This document shows positions 1 through 6,333 of a stretch of DNA of 7,917 nucleotides, piece after piece. Location of the stretch: NCBI GenBank assembly GCA_002329545.1, contig DCTJ01000075.1, positions 3,971 through 11,887 of the forward strand. Reading direction: 5' to 3'. How positions within the stretch are numbered: position 1 is the stretch's first letter; the number at the start of each line of letters is the position of its first letter. Made by a program: the position numbers and the translations under genes. This DNA comes from Candidatus Omnitrophica bacterium UBA1443. Its GTDB lineage: Bacteria; Omnitrophota; Omnitrophia; Omnitrophales; Aquincolibacteriaceae. The notes beneath the pieces are model-generated. The model was not told the origin of the DNA. It did no database searches and saw only the letters and a program-made list of their open reading frames with translations.

Positions 1-1259
1 GCTTCAGCCACCACCAACGGGAAATGAACCGTGGGGGCATGAAACCCGAAATCAAGCAACCTCTTGCCGACATCGCCGGCATGAATCCCCTTCTCGGCGG
101 CCTTTTTGAGAGTGAGAACAAATTCATGAAGGCAAGGCTCATTGACAGCCAGCTGAAAAACATCTTTTAATTTTTCTCGTAAATAATTCGCGTTCAAAAT
201 GGCGCCTTCGCTCACCCTCATCAGGCCCTCTTTGCCAATAACCTTCAGATAGGCGTAGGCGCGCAAAAGAACCCCCACGTTCCCGTGAAAAGATTTCATG
301 CGACCGATACTCTTTTCCGAATGCTGGGCCCAGGCATAGTGATCTTTTGTTTTTTCAACGAGCGGCTCGGGCAAAAACGGTATTAAATGTTTTTTGACCC
401 CAACAGGACCGGCGCCCGGTCCACCGCCGCCGTGCGGGGTCGAAAAGGTTTTGTGGAGGTTAACGTGGACAATATCAAATCCCATATCACCCGGGCGCGC
501 GATCCCAAGAAGTGGATTTAAATTCGCGCCATCGTAATAGAGTAGCCCGCCCTCCTTATGCACAAGCCTGGCAATCTCAATAATATCTTCCTCAAAAACA
601 CCCAGCGTATTCGGATTGGTCAGCATGAGACAAGCTACCTGATCATCTAAAACTTTTTTGAGGTTATTGAGATCCACTCGCCCGCGCGCATCAGAAGCGA
701 CCTCAACAACGCGGTAGCCCACCAAAGCGGCCGTCGCGGGATTAGTGCCGTGGCTAGAATCCGGGACAATCACCTTTTTACGACTTAAGTCTCCACGGGA
801 AGCGTGATAAGCTCGAACCAGCATAATTCCCGTCAGTTCTCCGTGCGCGCCCGCCGCGGGCTGAAGCGTAAACCGGTCCATACCCGTAATCTCTTTCAGA
901 GCATCTTCCAGCTCCCACAAAACCCGCAACATCCCCTGGGCCGTCTCCAGAGGCTGAAGCGGATGGAGGCTTGTGAATTTTTCCTGACGCGCGACCCAAT
1001 CATTGACCTTGGGGTTGTACTTCATCGTACAACTTCCGAGAGGGTAAAAATGCGTATCCACCGAAAAGTTTTTCCGGGACAAATTAATAAAGTGGCGGAC
1101 GGTATCAAGCTCGCTCATTTCCGGGAAAGCCAACTCACTCTGACGAGACACCTGGGAAGCGATCAGGGGTTCAGAGAGCCGCCCTTTTGGAAGCGTCACA
1201 CTTCTGCGGCCTAACCGACTTTTCTCAAAACTCAATCGATCATCATTGGAAATCAACAT
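1..1259 (-). CDS. gcvPB: Glycine dehydrogenase (decarboxylating) subunit 2, P-protein beta chain, 3' end cut by window edge
   Basis: This is the PLP-carrying half of the split P-protein. It decarboxylates glycine and passes the aminomethyl group to the lipoyl arm of GcvH, acting in the cytoplasm as a GcvPA/GcvPB heterotetramer. The frame is open from ATG at 1259 to the window edge (419 codons); the family is usually about 480 residues, so roughly 60 to 70 C-terminal residues lie outside. Visible landmarks are YPLGSCTMKYNP (residues 72-83), the segment around QPAAGAHGEL (133-142), SSHGTNPATA (168-177), TNPNTLGVFE (214-223), YDGANLNP (242-249) and NLHKTFSTPHGGGGPGAGP (267-285). K270 in that last motif is the expected PLP Schiff-base lysine. 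The start overlaps the end of gcvPA by 7 nt and has a perfect Shine-Dalgarno, so translation is probably coupled. Identity is secure; nothing looks damaged. Confidence 0.96.
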   Translation of the reverse strand, partial: MLISNDDRLSFEKSRLGRRSVTLPKGRLSEPLIASQVSRQSELAFPEMSELDTVRHFINLSRKNFSVDTHFYPLGSCTMKYNPKVNDWVARQEKFTSLHPLQPLETAQGMLRVLWELEDALKEITGMDRFTLQPAAGAHGELTGIMLVRAYHASRGDLSRKKVIVPDSSHGTNPATAALVGYRVVEVASDARGRVDLNNLKKVLDDQVACLMLTNPNTLGVFEEDIIEIARLVHKEGGLLYYDGANLNPLLGIARPGDMGFDIVHVNLHKTFSTPHGGGGPGAGPVGVKKHLIPFLPEPLVEKTKDHYAWAQHSEKSIGRMKSFHGNVGVLLRAYAYLKVIGKEGLMRVSEGAILNANYLREKLKDVFQLAVNEPCLHEFVLTLKKAAEKGIHAGDVGKRLLDFGFHAPTVHFPLVVAE

Positions 1260-2590
1260 TGGGAAAGCACCTCCAAAAACCGGTCAAGATCTTCACCCGT
1301 CTTCGTTTCCGTCGCGCAAACCAGAAGACAGTCCTTAAACTCGGGATAATAATCACCCAGTCTGACGCCGGGGAAAATACGAGCCGCCATCATTTTTTTG
1401 CAAATTTCAGCCACTGGGCGCGAACAATGGATCACAAACTCGTTAAAGATGGGCCTTTCTAAATCCACCTTAAACCCTTTGATTTTTGCCACCCGCTCAC
1501 GAAGATAATGAGCCCTGTCAACATTGAGCTCGGCAACCTCCCGCATTCCCTGTTTCCCAAGAAACGTCATGTAAACGCATGCCGCGAGCGCGCATAAAGC
1601 CTGATTGGAGCAAATATTAGATCCCGCTCGCTCTCTTCGAATATGCTGTTCCCGGGCCTGGAGCGTAAGACAAAACGCCCGCTTCCCGTCAGCGTCCTCA
1701 GTCAACCCGGCGATCCGCCCCGGGATTCGCCGAAGCAACGATTGAGACGCGACAAAATACCCGAGATAAGGCCCTCCAAAACCGAGCGGCATTCCCAAAG
1801 GTTGTCCCTCACCGGCCGCAATGTCAGCGCCCCATTCTCCCGGAGATCGATACAGCGCGAAAGAAAGCGGATGCCCGGAGACGATCAGGAGCGATCCATT
1901 GGCATGAACACGGTCGGAAACGCCGTTTAAATCTTCGACGCCACCGAAGAAATTCGGCGTCTGCAAAATAACGCCCGCGACATCGGGTGTCAGTTTTTTC
2001 TGGAGAGACTCAAGATCCAATCCACCATGAGCCAGAAAACCAAATTCCTCGACTTGGTACGAGCTTTGGGCGAGATAAGTCCGGATCACATCGCAATAGT
2101 GCGGATGGAGCGATCGCGCGACAAGGATCTTCGTTCGATCCGTTTGTCTCAACGCCACAAGCGCCGCTTCGGCCAGGCTGGTCGCCCCGTCATAATGGGA
2201 CGCGTTCGAGGCCGCAAGACCGGTAAGTTCCGCCATCAAACTCTGGTATTCAAAAATAACCTGGAGAGTCCCTTGGGACGCTTCGGGCTGATACGGAGTA
2301 TAAGCCGTGGTAAATTCCTGTCGGGCCACCATTTCCTGGACCGCTGAAGGAATAAAATGTTCGTAACTTCCGGCGCCAAGAAAACTGAGAAAATCGGTCG
2401 TCGCGGTGTTGCGGCTTCCCAGTTTCAAAACCTGCCGTTGGACCTCAATCTCACTCAATCCGTGGGACATCAAAATTTGAGGATGACGGAGAGAAGAAGG
2501 GATTGACTGAATCAGATCATCAAGCGATGAGACTCCAATCTCGCGAAAGATCCTCTGTTTCTCTTGTTCAGTATAGGGAAGGTAAGGCAT
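1253..2590 (-). CDS. gcvPA: Glycine dehydrogenase (decarboxylating) subunit 1, P-protein alpha chain
   Basis: This is the N-terminal half of the split P-protein, which lacks the PLP lysine and pairs with GcvPB to form the active glycine decarboxylase. The chosen ATG at 2590 gives 445 residues beginning MPYLPYTEQEK, which matches the usual start of the family (M-x-Y-x-P-x-T) and its length of about 445. The frame stays open upstream to a TTG at 2629, but that would overlap gcvH and add 13 atypical residues. Family landmarks in order: FLGAGSYEHFIP, TAYTPYQPEASQGTLQ, NASHYDGAT, GEGQPLGMPLGFGGPYLG, PGRIAGLTED and REQHIRRERAGSNICSNQ. The last usually reads REKATSNICTNQ, so there are a few conservative changes. 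It starts 13 nt after gcvH and has no clear Shine-Dalgarno, which suggests it depends on translation of gcvH. Its end overlaps gcvPB. Confidence 0.96.
   Translation of the reverse strand: MPYLPYTEQEKQRIFREIGVSSLDDLIQSIPSSLRHPQILMSHGLSEIEVQRQVLKLGSRNTATTDFLSFLGAGSYEHFIPSAVQEMVARQEFTTAYTPYQPEASQGTLQVIFEYQSLMAELTGLAASNASHYDGATSLAEAALVALRQTDRTKILVARSLHPHYCDVIRTYLAQSSYQVEEFGFLAHGGLDLESLQKKLTPDVAGVILQTPNFFGGVEDLNGVSDRVHANGSLLIVSGHPLSFALYRSPGEWGADIAAGEGQPLGMPLGFGGPYLGYFVASQSLLRRIPGRIAGLTEDADGKRAFCLTLQAREQHIRRERAGSNICSNQALCALAACVYMTFLGKQGMREVAELNVDRAHYLRERVAKIKGFKVDLERPIFNEFVIHCSRPVAEICKKMMAARIFPGVRLGDYYPEFKDCLLVCATETKTGEDLDRFLEVLSQC
1269..1274 (-). promoter_or_regulatory. Ribosome binding site for gcvPB
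   Basis: GGAGGT lies 9 nt before the ATG at 1259, inside the last codons of gcvPA. It fixes the gcvPB start and gives the beta subunit its own strong ribosome entry despite the overlap with gcvPA. Confidence 0.8.
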
Positions 2591-2603
2591 TGCTGACAGA
2601 CAA

Positions 2604-2996
2604 TCAGTGAGCGGATCCGGATTGCACAAATGCCGCGTACTGGGCTGAAGTCATCAAAGCGTCGACCGACAAGGGATCAGATACCTCGAGCTCAAAAAGC
2701 CAGCCATCATTATACGGATCCTGATTCACAAGTCCCGGATTTGCCTCAAGCGCCCCATTGGCATCCGTAATCGTACCTGAAACCGGCGCGTAAATGTCAA
2801 AAGCCGCCTTGACCGACTCCACGACAGACGCGGCTTTCCCCTGCTCAACCGGATGCCCTTTTTTAGCCAACTCGACAAACACAACATCAGAAATTTCTTT
2901 TTGGGCGTATTCGGTAACGCCAACCCGCGCCTTATGACCCGTGAGGGAAATCCATTCATGTGTTTTGGTATAACGAAGATTTTCAGGAAAATTCAT
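2604..2996 (-). CDS. gcvH: Glycine cleavage system H protein (lipoyl carrier)
   Basis: This small cytoplasmic carrier holds the aminomethyl group on a lipoyl arm and shuttles it between the P, T and L proteins. From ATG at 2996 it is 130 residues, the normal family length, starting MNFPENLRYTKTHEWI. The lipoylation site is K63 in the context ESVKAAFDIYAPVSG, with the family's conserved ESVKA core. The C-terminal DPYNDGWLFELEVSDP is also typical. An in-frame ATG at 3008 would add four residues (MEVK), but it overlaps the Shine-Dalgarno GGAGG that serves 2996, so the shorter start is preferred. The gene lies 91 nt after gcvT and 13 nt before gcvPA. Confidence 0.97.
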   Translation of the reverse strand: MNFPENLRYTKTHEWISLTGHKARVGVTEYAQKEISDVVFVELAKKGHPVEQGKAASVVESVKAAFDIYAPVSGTITDANGALEANPGLVNQDPYNDGWLFELEVSDPLSVDALMTSAQYAAFVQSGSAH

Positions 2997-3000
2997 TTTA

Positions 3001-3006
3001 ACCTCC
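3001..3006 (-). promoter_or_regulatory. Ribosome binding site deciding the gcvH start
   Basis: GGAGGT ends 4 nt before the ATG at 2996 (GGAGG is 5 nt away). It overlaps the G of the alternative ATG at 3008, which makes 2996 the likelier start. Confidence 0.7.
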
Positions 3007-3043
3007 ATCGACTTTATAATGACGCGAGGACAGACAAATTTTT

Positions 3044-3080
3044 GAAATATAAAAGCGGCCTGTCCCCTTTGGAAGGGCCG
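3044..3080 (-). terminator. Possible weak terminator or attenuator-like hairpin between gcvT and gcvH
   Basis: The RNA would begin 8 nt after the gcvT stop. CGGCC (3080-3076) can pair with GGCCG (3060-3056). Inside, CTT can pair with AAG around a CCA loop, and the alternative CCCTT/AAGGG pairing competes for the same bases. After one C comes a U-rich stretch, TTTTATATTT. The stem is only 5 bp and the loop is bulged, so this may be a weak terminator, a processing stem or chance. Since gcvH, gcvPA and gcvPB follow without a convincing promoter, full termination here is unlikely. The rest of the 91-nt gap holds a TATAAA at -10-like position before gcvH but no -35 at a normal distance. Confidence 0.3.
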
Positions 3081-3087
3081 TATTCTA

Positions 3088-4188
3088 CTATTTTCGCTTG
3101 TAAAAAGGTAGGGAAACTACGCGTGCTTTCAAAGAATGACCACGAACGACAATATCGATTTCATTATTTTCCCGCGCCTCGGCAGAAGAAACATACCCCA
3201 TCCCGATATTCCGGCCTGGAGTTGTTCCAGCGGGAGGAATGAAACTTCCGCTTGTCACCCAGCCAATTTGCTTGCCGTCCTTGTGGATTTCACATGCGTG
3301 CCTCGGAATCCCGCGATCCACCATTTCAAATCCAATCCGTTTCCTTTGAACTCCCGTGTTCTTTTGACTTCGCAATATCTCGCTCCCCGGGAACGCGGGT
3401 TTTTCAAAATCCAGAGCCCAACCCAGGCCAGCCTCAAGCGGCGTGATTTCGTCCGTCAATTCGTGGCCATAAAGGGGCATCCCGGCCTCAAGACGTAACG
3501 TGTCCCGCGCGCCAAAACCGACCGGTTTTAATCCTTTTTTTTCTCCGGCCATAAAGAGGACGTCCCAGACCGACTTTAATCGAGCGGTAGGCACCATAAT
3601 TTCAAAACCATCTTCTCCCGTGTAACCTGTCCGCGCCATAATTCCCCCCTCAAAATCCCGGTACTGGAACCGCGGAATATCACGGAAAAAAGCGCCAAAA
3701 GCAGTCGCAATAATCACGGAACTCGCCGGTCCCTGGACCGCGAGCAGTCCATACTCCGACGAAAGATCCATCAACGTCACTCCGTCCGTCACTCGGCTTA
3801 AAAACCACTTGTAATCTTTTTCGATGTTTCCCGCATTTACGATGATCAAAAAACGGTCGTCTTTGACCCTGTAAAGGATAATATCGTCGACCATTCCCCC
3901 TCGTTCATTCACGAGAGGCATATAGATCGCCTGTTGATTCTTGACAGGGGCAATCTTGCGGGGAAGACATCTCTCAAGGTAAGCCAGGGCGCCAGGGCCT
4001 TCAACCAGGAATTCCCCCATGTGCGATATATCAAAAATTCCGACCTGGGTACGAACCGTTACGTGTTCTTCGATAATACTCGTATAGTAAAGGGGAACAT
4101 TCCATCCCCCAAAGTCCCCCATGCGGGCGCCCCGTGAAAGATGTTCTTCGTGAAGTGGAAGTTTTTTTGAAGTTATATCGGTCGTCAT
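3088..4188 (-). CDS. gcvT: Glycine cleavage system T protein (aminomethyltransferase)
   Basis: GcvT releases ammonia from the aminomethyl group on GcvH and transfers the carbon to tetrahydrofolate, giving 5,10-methylene-THF. The 366-residue length is normal for the family. Landmarks are MGDFGGWNVPLYY (residues 23-35), DISHMGEFLVEGPGA (53-67), GGMVDDIILYR (97-107), TGYTGEDGFEIMVP, GARDTLRLEAGMPLYGHEL and the C-terminal barrel signature GWVTSGSFIPP, ending in PFYKRK. D101 is the expected catalytic/folate-site aspartate (GGxxDD). The start at 4188 is supported by AAGGGA seven nt upstream. It is the first gene of the gcv block, 82 nt after ftsA. The length and the TSG and PFYK signatures favour GcvT over the related folate-dependent YgfZ proteins or dimethylglycine dehydrogenase-like proteins, and gcvH next door settles it. 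Confidence 0.97.
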   Translation of the reverse strand: MTTDITSKKLPLHEEHLSRGARMGDFGGWNVPLYYTSIIEEHVTVRTQVGIFDISHMGEFLVEGPGALAYLERCLPRKIAPVKNQQAIYMPLVNERGGMVDDIILYRVKDDRFLIIVNAGNIEKDYKWFLSRVTDGVTLMDLSSEYGLLAVQGPASSVIIATAFGAFFRDIPRFQYRDFEGGIMARTGYTGEDGFEIMVPTARLKSVWDVLFMAGEKKGLKPVGFGARDTLRLEAGMPLYGHELTDEITPLEAGLGWALDFEKPAFPGSEILRSQKNTGVQRKRIGFEMVDRGIPRHACEIHKDGKQIGWVTSGSFIPPAGTTPGRNIGMGYVSSAEARENNEIDIVVRGHSLKARVVSLPFYKRK

Positions 4189-4195
4189 CTTGTCA

Positions 4196-4201
4196 TCCCT
4201 T
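4196..4201 (-). promoter_or_regulatory. Ribosome binding site for gcvT
   Basis: AAGGGA lies 7 nt before the ATG at 4188, a good Shine-Dalgarno spacing. Confidence 0.6.
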
Positions 4202-4261
4202 AAAAACGCTGGAAGAGCCGCGATTATACTGGAAAAAATCTTTTTTAATAGAACGTTTTTA
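4201..4261. repeat. Perfect 8-bp inverted repeat spanning the ftsA-gcvT gap
   Basis: TAAAAACG at 4201-4208 is the exact reverse complement of CGTTTTTA at 4254-4261; 45 nt lie between. The pair encloses the candidate TATAAT box. One arm overlaps the gcvT Shine-Dalgarno region by one base. Arms are AT-rich, so it could be chance; a regulator site or long-range RNA stem is possible. Confidence 0.4.
4223..4228 (-). promoter_or_regulatory. Candidate -10 box for the gcvT-gcvH-gcvPA-gcvPB operon
   Basis: A perfect TATAAT reads on the minus strand 34 nt before the gcvT start, inside the AT-rich ftsA-gcvT gap. The upstream stretch has A and T tracts (AAAAAAGATTTTTT) that could act as an UP-like or bent region. 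No good -35 hexamer sits 16 to 18 nt upstream (CTATTA at 17 nt), and there is no TGn extension, so the promoter is tentative. It is in the right place to uncouple gcv transcription from the division genes. Confidence 0.4.
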
Positions 4262-4270
4262 GTCTATGGC

Positions 4271-5521
4271 TCAAAAATAATTCGTAAACCACGCGCGAAC
4301 CGCCGCGATCATACGCGCCATAAAACTTCGGGAAGTAAAGAGGGCTTCATTTTCTTGCTTGGCGGTCATGATCCAGCGTAACATGCCGGTCACCGGAGCA
4401 AGCGAAGGGTCACGAATAATTTCCTGGGGGGCTTCAATCTGACGGCTAACACCAATCCGCCCTTCAATACCGAACTCCTTCTGCATCCACTCGAGAAACC
4501 CGTCCATCATCACCGAACCGCCCGTAAAGACCATGTGAGGATAGCGAACGCCCTCCCCCTCCGAAAATTTTTTAGATTCCTGGAGGATTCCACTCATCCA
4601 GTCTTTGGCATGCGCGAAAAAACGATCCAGAAACTCCTTACGATGAACCGATTGCTGAACCTTTTCATTGCGCGTGACAAGCGGCACCAACTCCTCACTC
4701 ACCCGTTCCGATTCATCCAGCGTCGCAAACTGAAATTTCACCTTGTCGGCGTCCCGTTCCTCGATGTGATAATCTCTGGCAATGCAACGCGTCAGTTCCG
4801 AACCCCCGGCCGAAAGACCGCGAATTCCCGCGAGATACCCGTTTTTCCACAGAACAAGCTGGGCCGCGTCATCCCCTATATCGATGATCAAAACACCTTC
4901 CTGCTTTTCCGCGTCAGTCAACACAGACTCCGCCACGGTCAGAGCCTTAGGGAAATAGCCGCACACGTCCACGTCAATCGCCTCGAAAGCTTTAACAATA
5001 TTTCGAAAATTCTGGAAATCCATGGTGTAAAGCTGAAGCGTCACTCCGAGACGCTCGGCTTCCAGCCCCACCGGGTTTCGTACGGCCGCCATATCATTGA
5101 CCAAAAATGATTCTGGCACCGCTTGCAGGATTGATTCGCTTAAAGGAAGCGTCGCAACACTCCGGGTCTGTTGCACGACTGACTGCACTTCATGAGAACT
5201 TATCGTCCTTTTATCGGGCGTGTAATATTCACAGCTTGAAAAACGATAAAATTTGAAACCGCTGTTTCCCAACACCACATAAACAGACACATGCTCCCAG
5301 GCCTCTGGCGGCAAAATAGCGCCCATTATTTTCTCAAGGGAGAGCGCCGCATTTTGAAGATTACACACGTATCCTTTTTCAAAACCATCCGGAAAAAGAA
5401 CTTCTTCCTTGTGTAAAACCCGGGGCTGTGATTCACGCAAATCCGCAAGCAACGCCACCAGCTTGCGAGTCCCGACGTAAAGAACAAGGCATTTCTGCTT
5501 AAGATCAGGAGGCAAAGTCAC
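4271..5521 (-). CDS. ftsA: Cell division protein FtsA (actin-like divisome protein) with divergent nucleotide-binding motifs
   Basis: FtsA is a peripheral membrane actin homologue that tethers FtsZ to the membrane and recruits later division proteins. The 416-residue length is normal. Recognisable parts: N-terminal actin-like strand LVLYVGTRKLVALLADL (residues 12-28), the 1C region about 85-165 ending GLEAERLGVTLQLYT, the second phosphate loop at 211-222 (LIIDIGDDAAQL), GIRGLSAGGSELTRCIA (232-248), the adenosine loop FTGGSVMMDGF (332-342), and a C-terminal amphipathic helix, SFMARMIAAVRAWFTNYF (399-416), typical of the membrane-targeting sequence. The usual phosphate-1 D-x-G-T reads Y15-V-G-T, and the usual D-I-G-G-G-T-T reads D-I-G-D-D-A-A, so ATP binding may be altered. 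It starts with GTG, overlapping the ftsQ stop by 4 nt (GTGA). The position after ftsQ supports FtsA over the related pilus protein PilM or MreB. No ftsZ follows. Confidence 0.9.
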   Translation of the reverse strand: MTLPPDLKQKCLVLYVGTRKLVALLADLRESQPRVLHKEEVLFPDGFEKGYVCNLQNAALSLEKIMGAILPPEAWEHVSVYVVLGNSGFKFYRFSSCEYYTPDKRTISSHEVQSVVQQTRSVATLPLSESILQAVPESFLVNDMAAVRNPVGLEAERLGVTLQLYTMDFQNFRNIVKAFEAIDVDVCGYFPKALTVAESVLTDAEKQEGVLIIDIGDDAAQLVLWKNGYLAGIRGLSAGGSELTRCIARDYHIEERDADKVKFQFATLDESERVSEELVPLVTRNEKVQQSVHRKEFLDRFFAHAKDWMSGILQESKKFSEGEGVRYPHMVFTGGSVMMDGFLEWMQKEFGIEGRIGVSRQIEAPQEIIRDPSLAPVTGMLRWIMTAKQENEALFTSRSFMARMIAAVRAWFTNYF

Positions 5522-6330
5522 GATTGTTTCCTCTTCACGGCAATCCTGTCAAACTGGAGATCCATATAGTCAACACCCTCCCGAGCCTCCGTTTTAAAAA
5601 GATACATCGCTTTGGACAGCATGGGAAACTTCTCCGTGGGCCGCCTTCCCAGCTGAAAATCCGGCCCTTCACCAAGCCGGATGGTAACGTTCCCGTACGG
5701 ATCCAGCGTGACGCGCGTAATCCGTTCTTTCCGCGAAAGATCATGTTTTTCATATTCTTTCAAAAATTTCAGCGCCTCGGGGAATCCTTTGTTCTGAATC
5801 TTGGCCCCGATTTTCGGCTCTTGAATCGGTTCCGAAAAATTCTCGATCAGCACCCACGCTGGTTCCATCACATTACTGGTCGCGATAATGATGCCATCGT
5901 CCGCAACAATTCCGTAAGCGCCCCTTGCTTTAAAAAGCATATTCGCCGCGGGTTTTCTTTTTTCAATTTCAATCCGGATCGTCGACGGCAATTCCCGAAC
6001 AACGCGGACACCTTTAGCGCCCGGCCCCAGTTCAATTTCAGACTCGACCTTTCTAAGATCAAGCCCCATGATATTCTTTCCCATCAGTTTATCTTCCAGA
6101 ACTTTGATGTGAGCGGACGTTAAAACGTCCGAGGGCACAACCCGTATCTCGGAAATTCTGAGATGAGTGTCAGCCAGTAGCACCTTCCAGACACCAACAG
6201 CTCCAAATAAAAAAGCCGCCACAATCAACATCAATGGAATAACATGCTTGGTTATCTGAATGATAAACATCGAGACACTGGCCCAAAAACCGTTTTTCTT
6301 TCCTCGCTTTTTATTTTTTTTTCGCCCCAT
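5518..6330 (-). CDS. ftsQ: Cell division protein FtsQ (DivIB family, POTRA domain)
   Basis: FtsQ is a bitopic inner-membrane protein that links early and late divisome parts and, with FtsB and FtsL, controls septal wall synthesis. Its 270 residues show the usual plan: a strongly basic cytoplasmic tail (eight K/R in the first 12 residues), one membrane segment about 30-52 (VIPLMLIVAAFLFGAVGVWKVLL), then a periplasmic POTRA domain about 57-125 (RISEIRVVPSDVL ... RELPSTIRIEIEKRKPAA), followed by the beta domain with DDGIIIA (144-150) and the family's closing strand MDLQFDRIAVKRK. It lies 3 nt after ddl and overlaps ftsA by 4 nt, the standard dcw order, which backs the assignment since FtsQ sequences vary widely. 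AAGGAAG sits 7 nt before the ATG. Codons 3-6 contain a run of nine A bases. Confidence 0.92.
   Translation of the reverse strand: MGRKKNKKRGKKNGFWASVSMFIIQITKHVIPLMLIVAAFLFGAVGVWKVLLADTHLRISEIRVVPSDVLTSAHIKVLEDKLMGKNIMGLDLRKVESEIELGPGAKGVRVVRELPSTIRIEIEKRKPAANMLFKARGAYGIVADDGIIIATSNVMEPAWVLIENFSEPIQEPKIGAKIQNKGFPEALKFLKEYEKHDLSRKERITRVTLDPYGNVTIRLGEGPDFQLGRRPTEKFPMLSKAMYLFKTEAREGVDYMDLQFDRIAVKRKQS
5529..5534 (-). promoter_or_regulatory. Ribosome binding site supporting the GTG start of ftsA
   Basis: AGAGGA, inside the final codons of ftsQ, lies 7 nt before the GTG at 5521. It supports this non-ATG start and translational coupling through the 4-nt overlap. Confidence 0.65.
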
Positions 6331-6333
6331 AAA

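Noticed and set aside
804..1214. Plus-strand 136-residue open frame and the minus-strand 73-residue frame nearby
   Set aside because: Both overlap gcvPB, whose frame is open from 1259 to the window edge with strong family motifs; they are frame shadows.
2591..2629. TTG start at 2629 for gcvPA
   Set aside because: It would overlap gcvH by 26 nt and add 13 residues (starting with CNPDPLTDC after the initiator) not typical of GcvPA. The ATG at 2590 gives the family-type start and length.
3009..3050. Promoter directly before gcvH (TATAAA near 3018)
   Set aside because: The nearest -35-like TTGTCT is only 13 nt upstream, and no hexamer at 16-18 nt resembles TTGACA.
4189..4270. Glycine riboswitch ahead of the gcv operon
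   Set aside because: Glycine riboswitches are common before gcvT, but this 82-nt AT-rich gap lacks the GC-rich stems and conserved purine-rich core of the aptamer, and is too short for a tandem form. The gcvT-gcvH gap shows no match either.
4535..5110. Plus-strand 191-residue open frame opposite ftsA
   Set aside because: Antisense shadow of ftsA with no recognisable motif; the minus-strand frame has clear FtsA features and operon context.
5524..6123. Plus-strand 199-residue open frame opposite ftsQ
   Set aside because: It lies wholly antisense to a well-supported gene, is rich in F, R, H and P as antisense frames often are, shows no domain and no own ribosome site.
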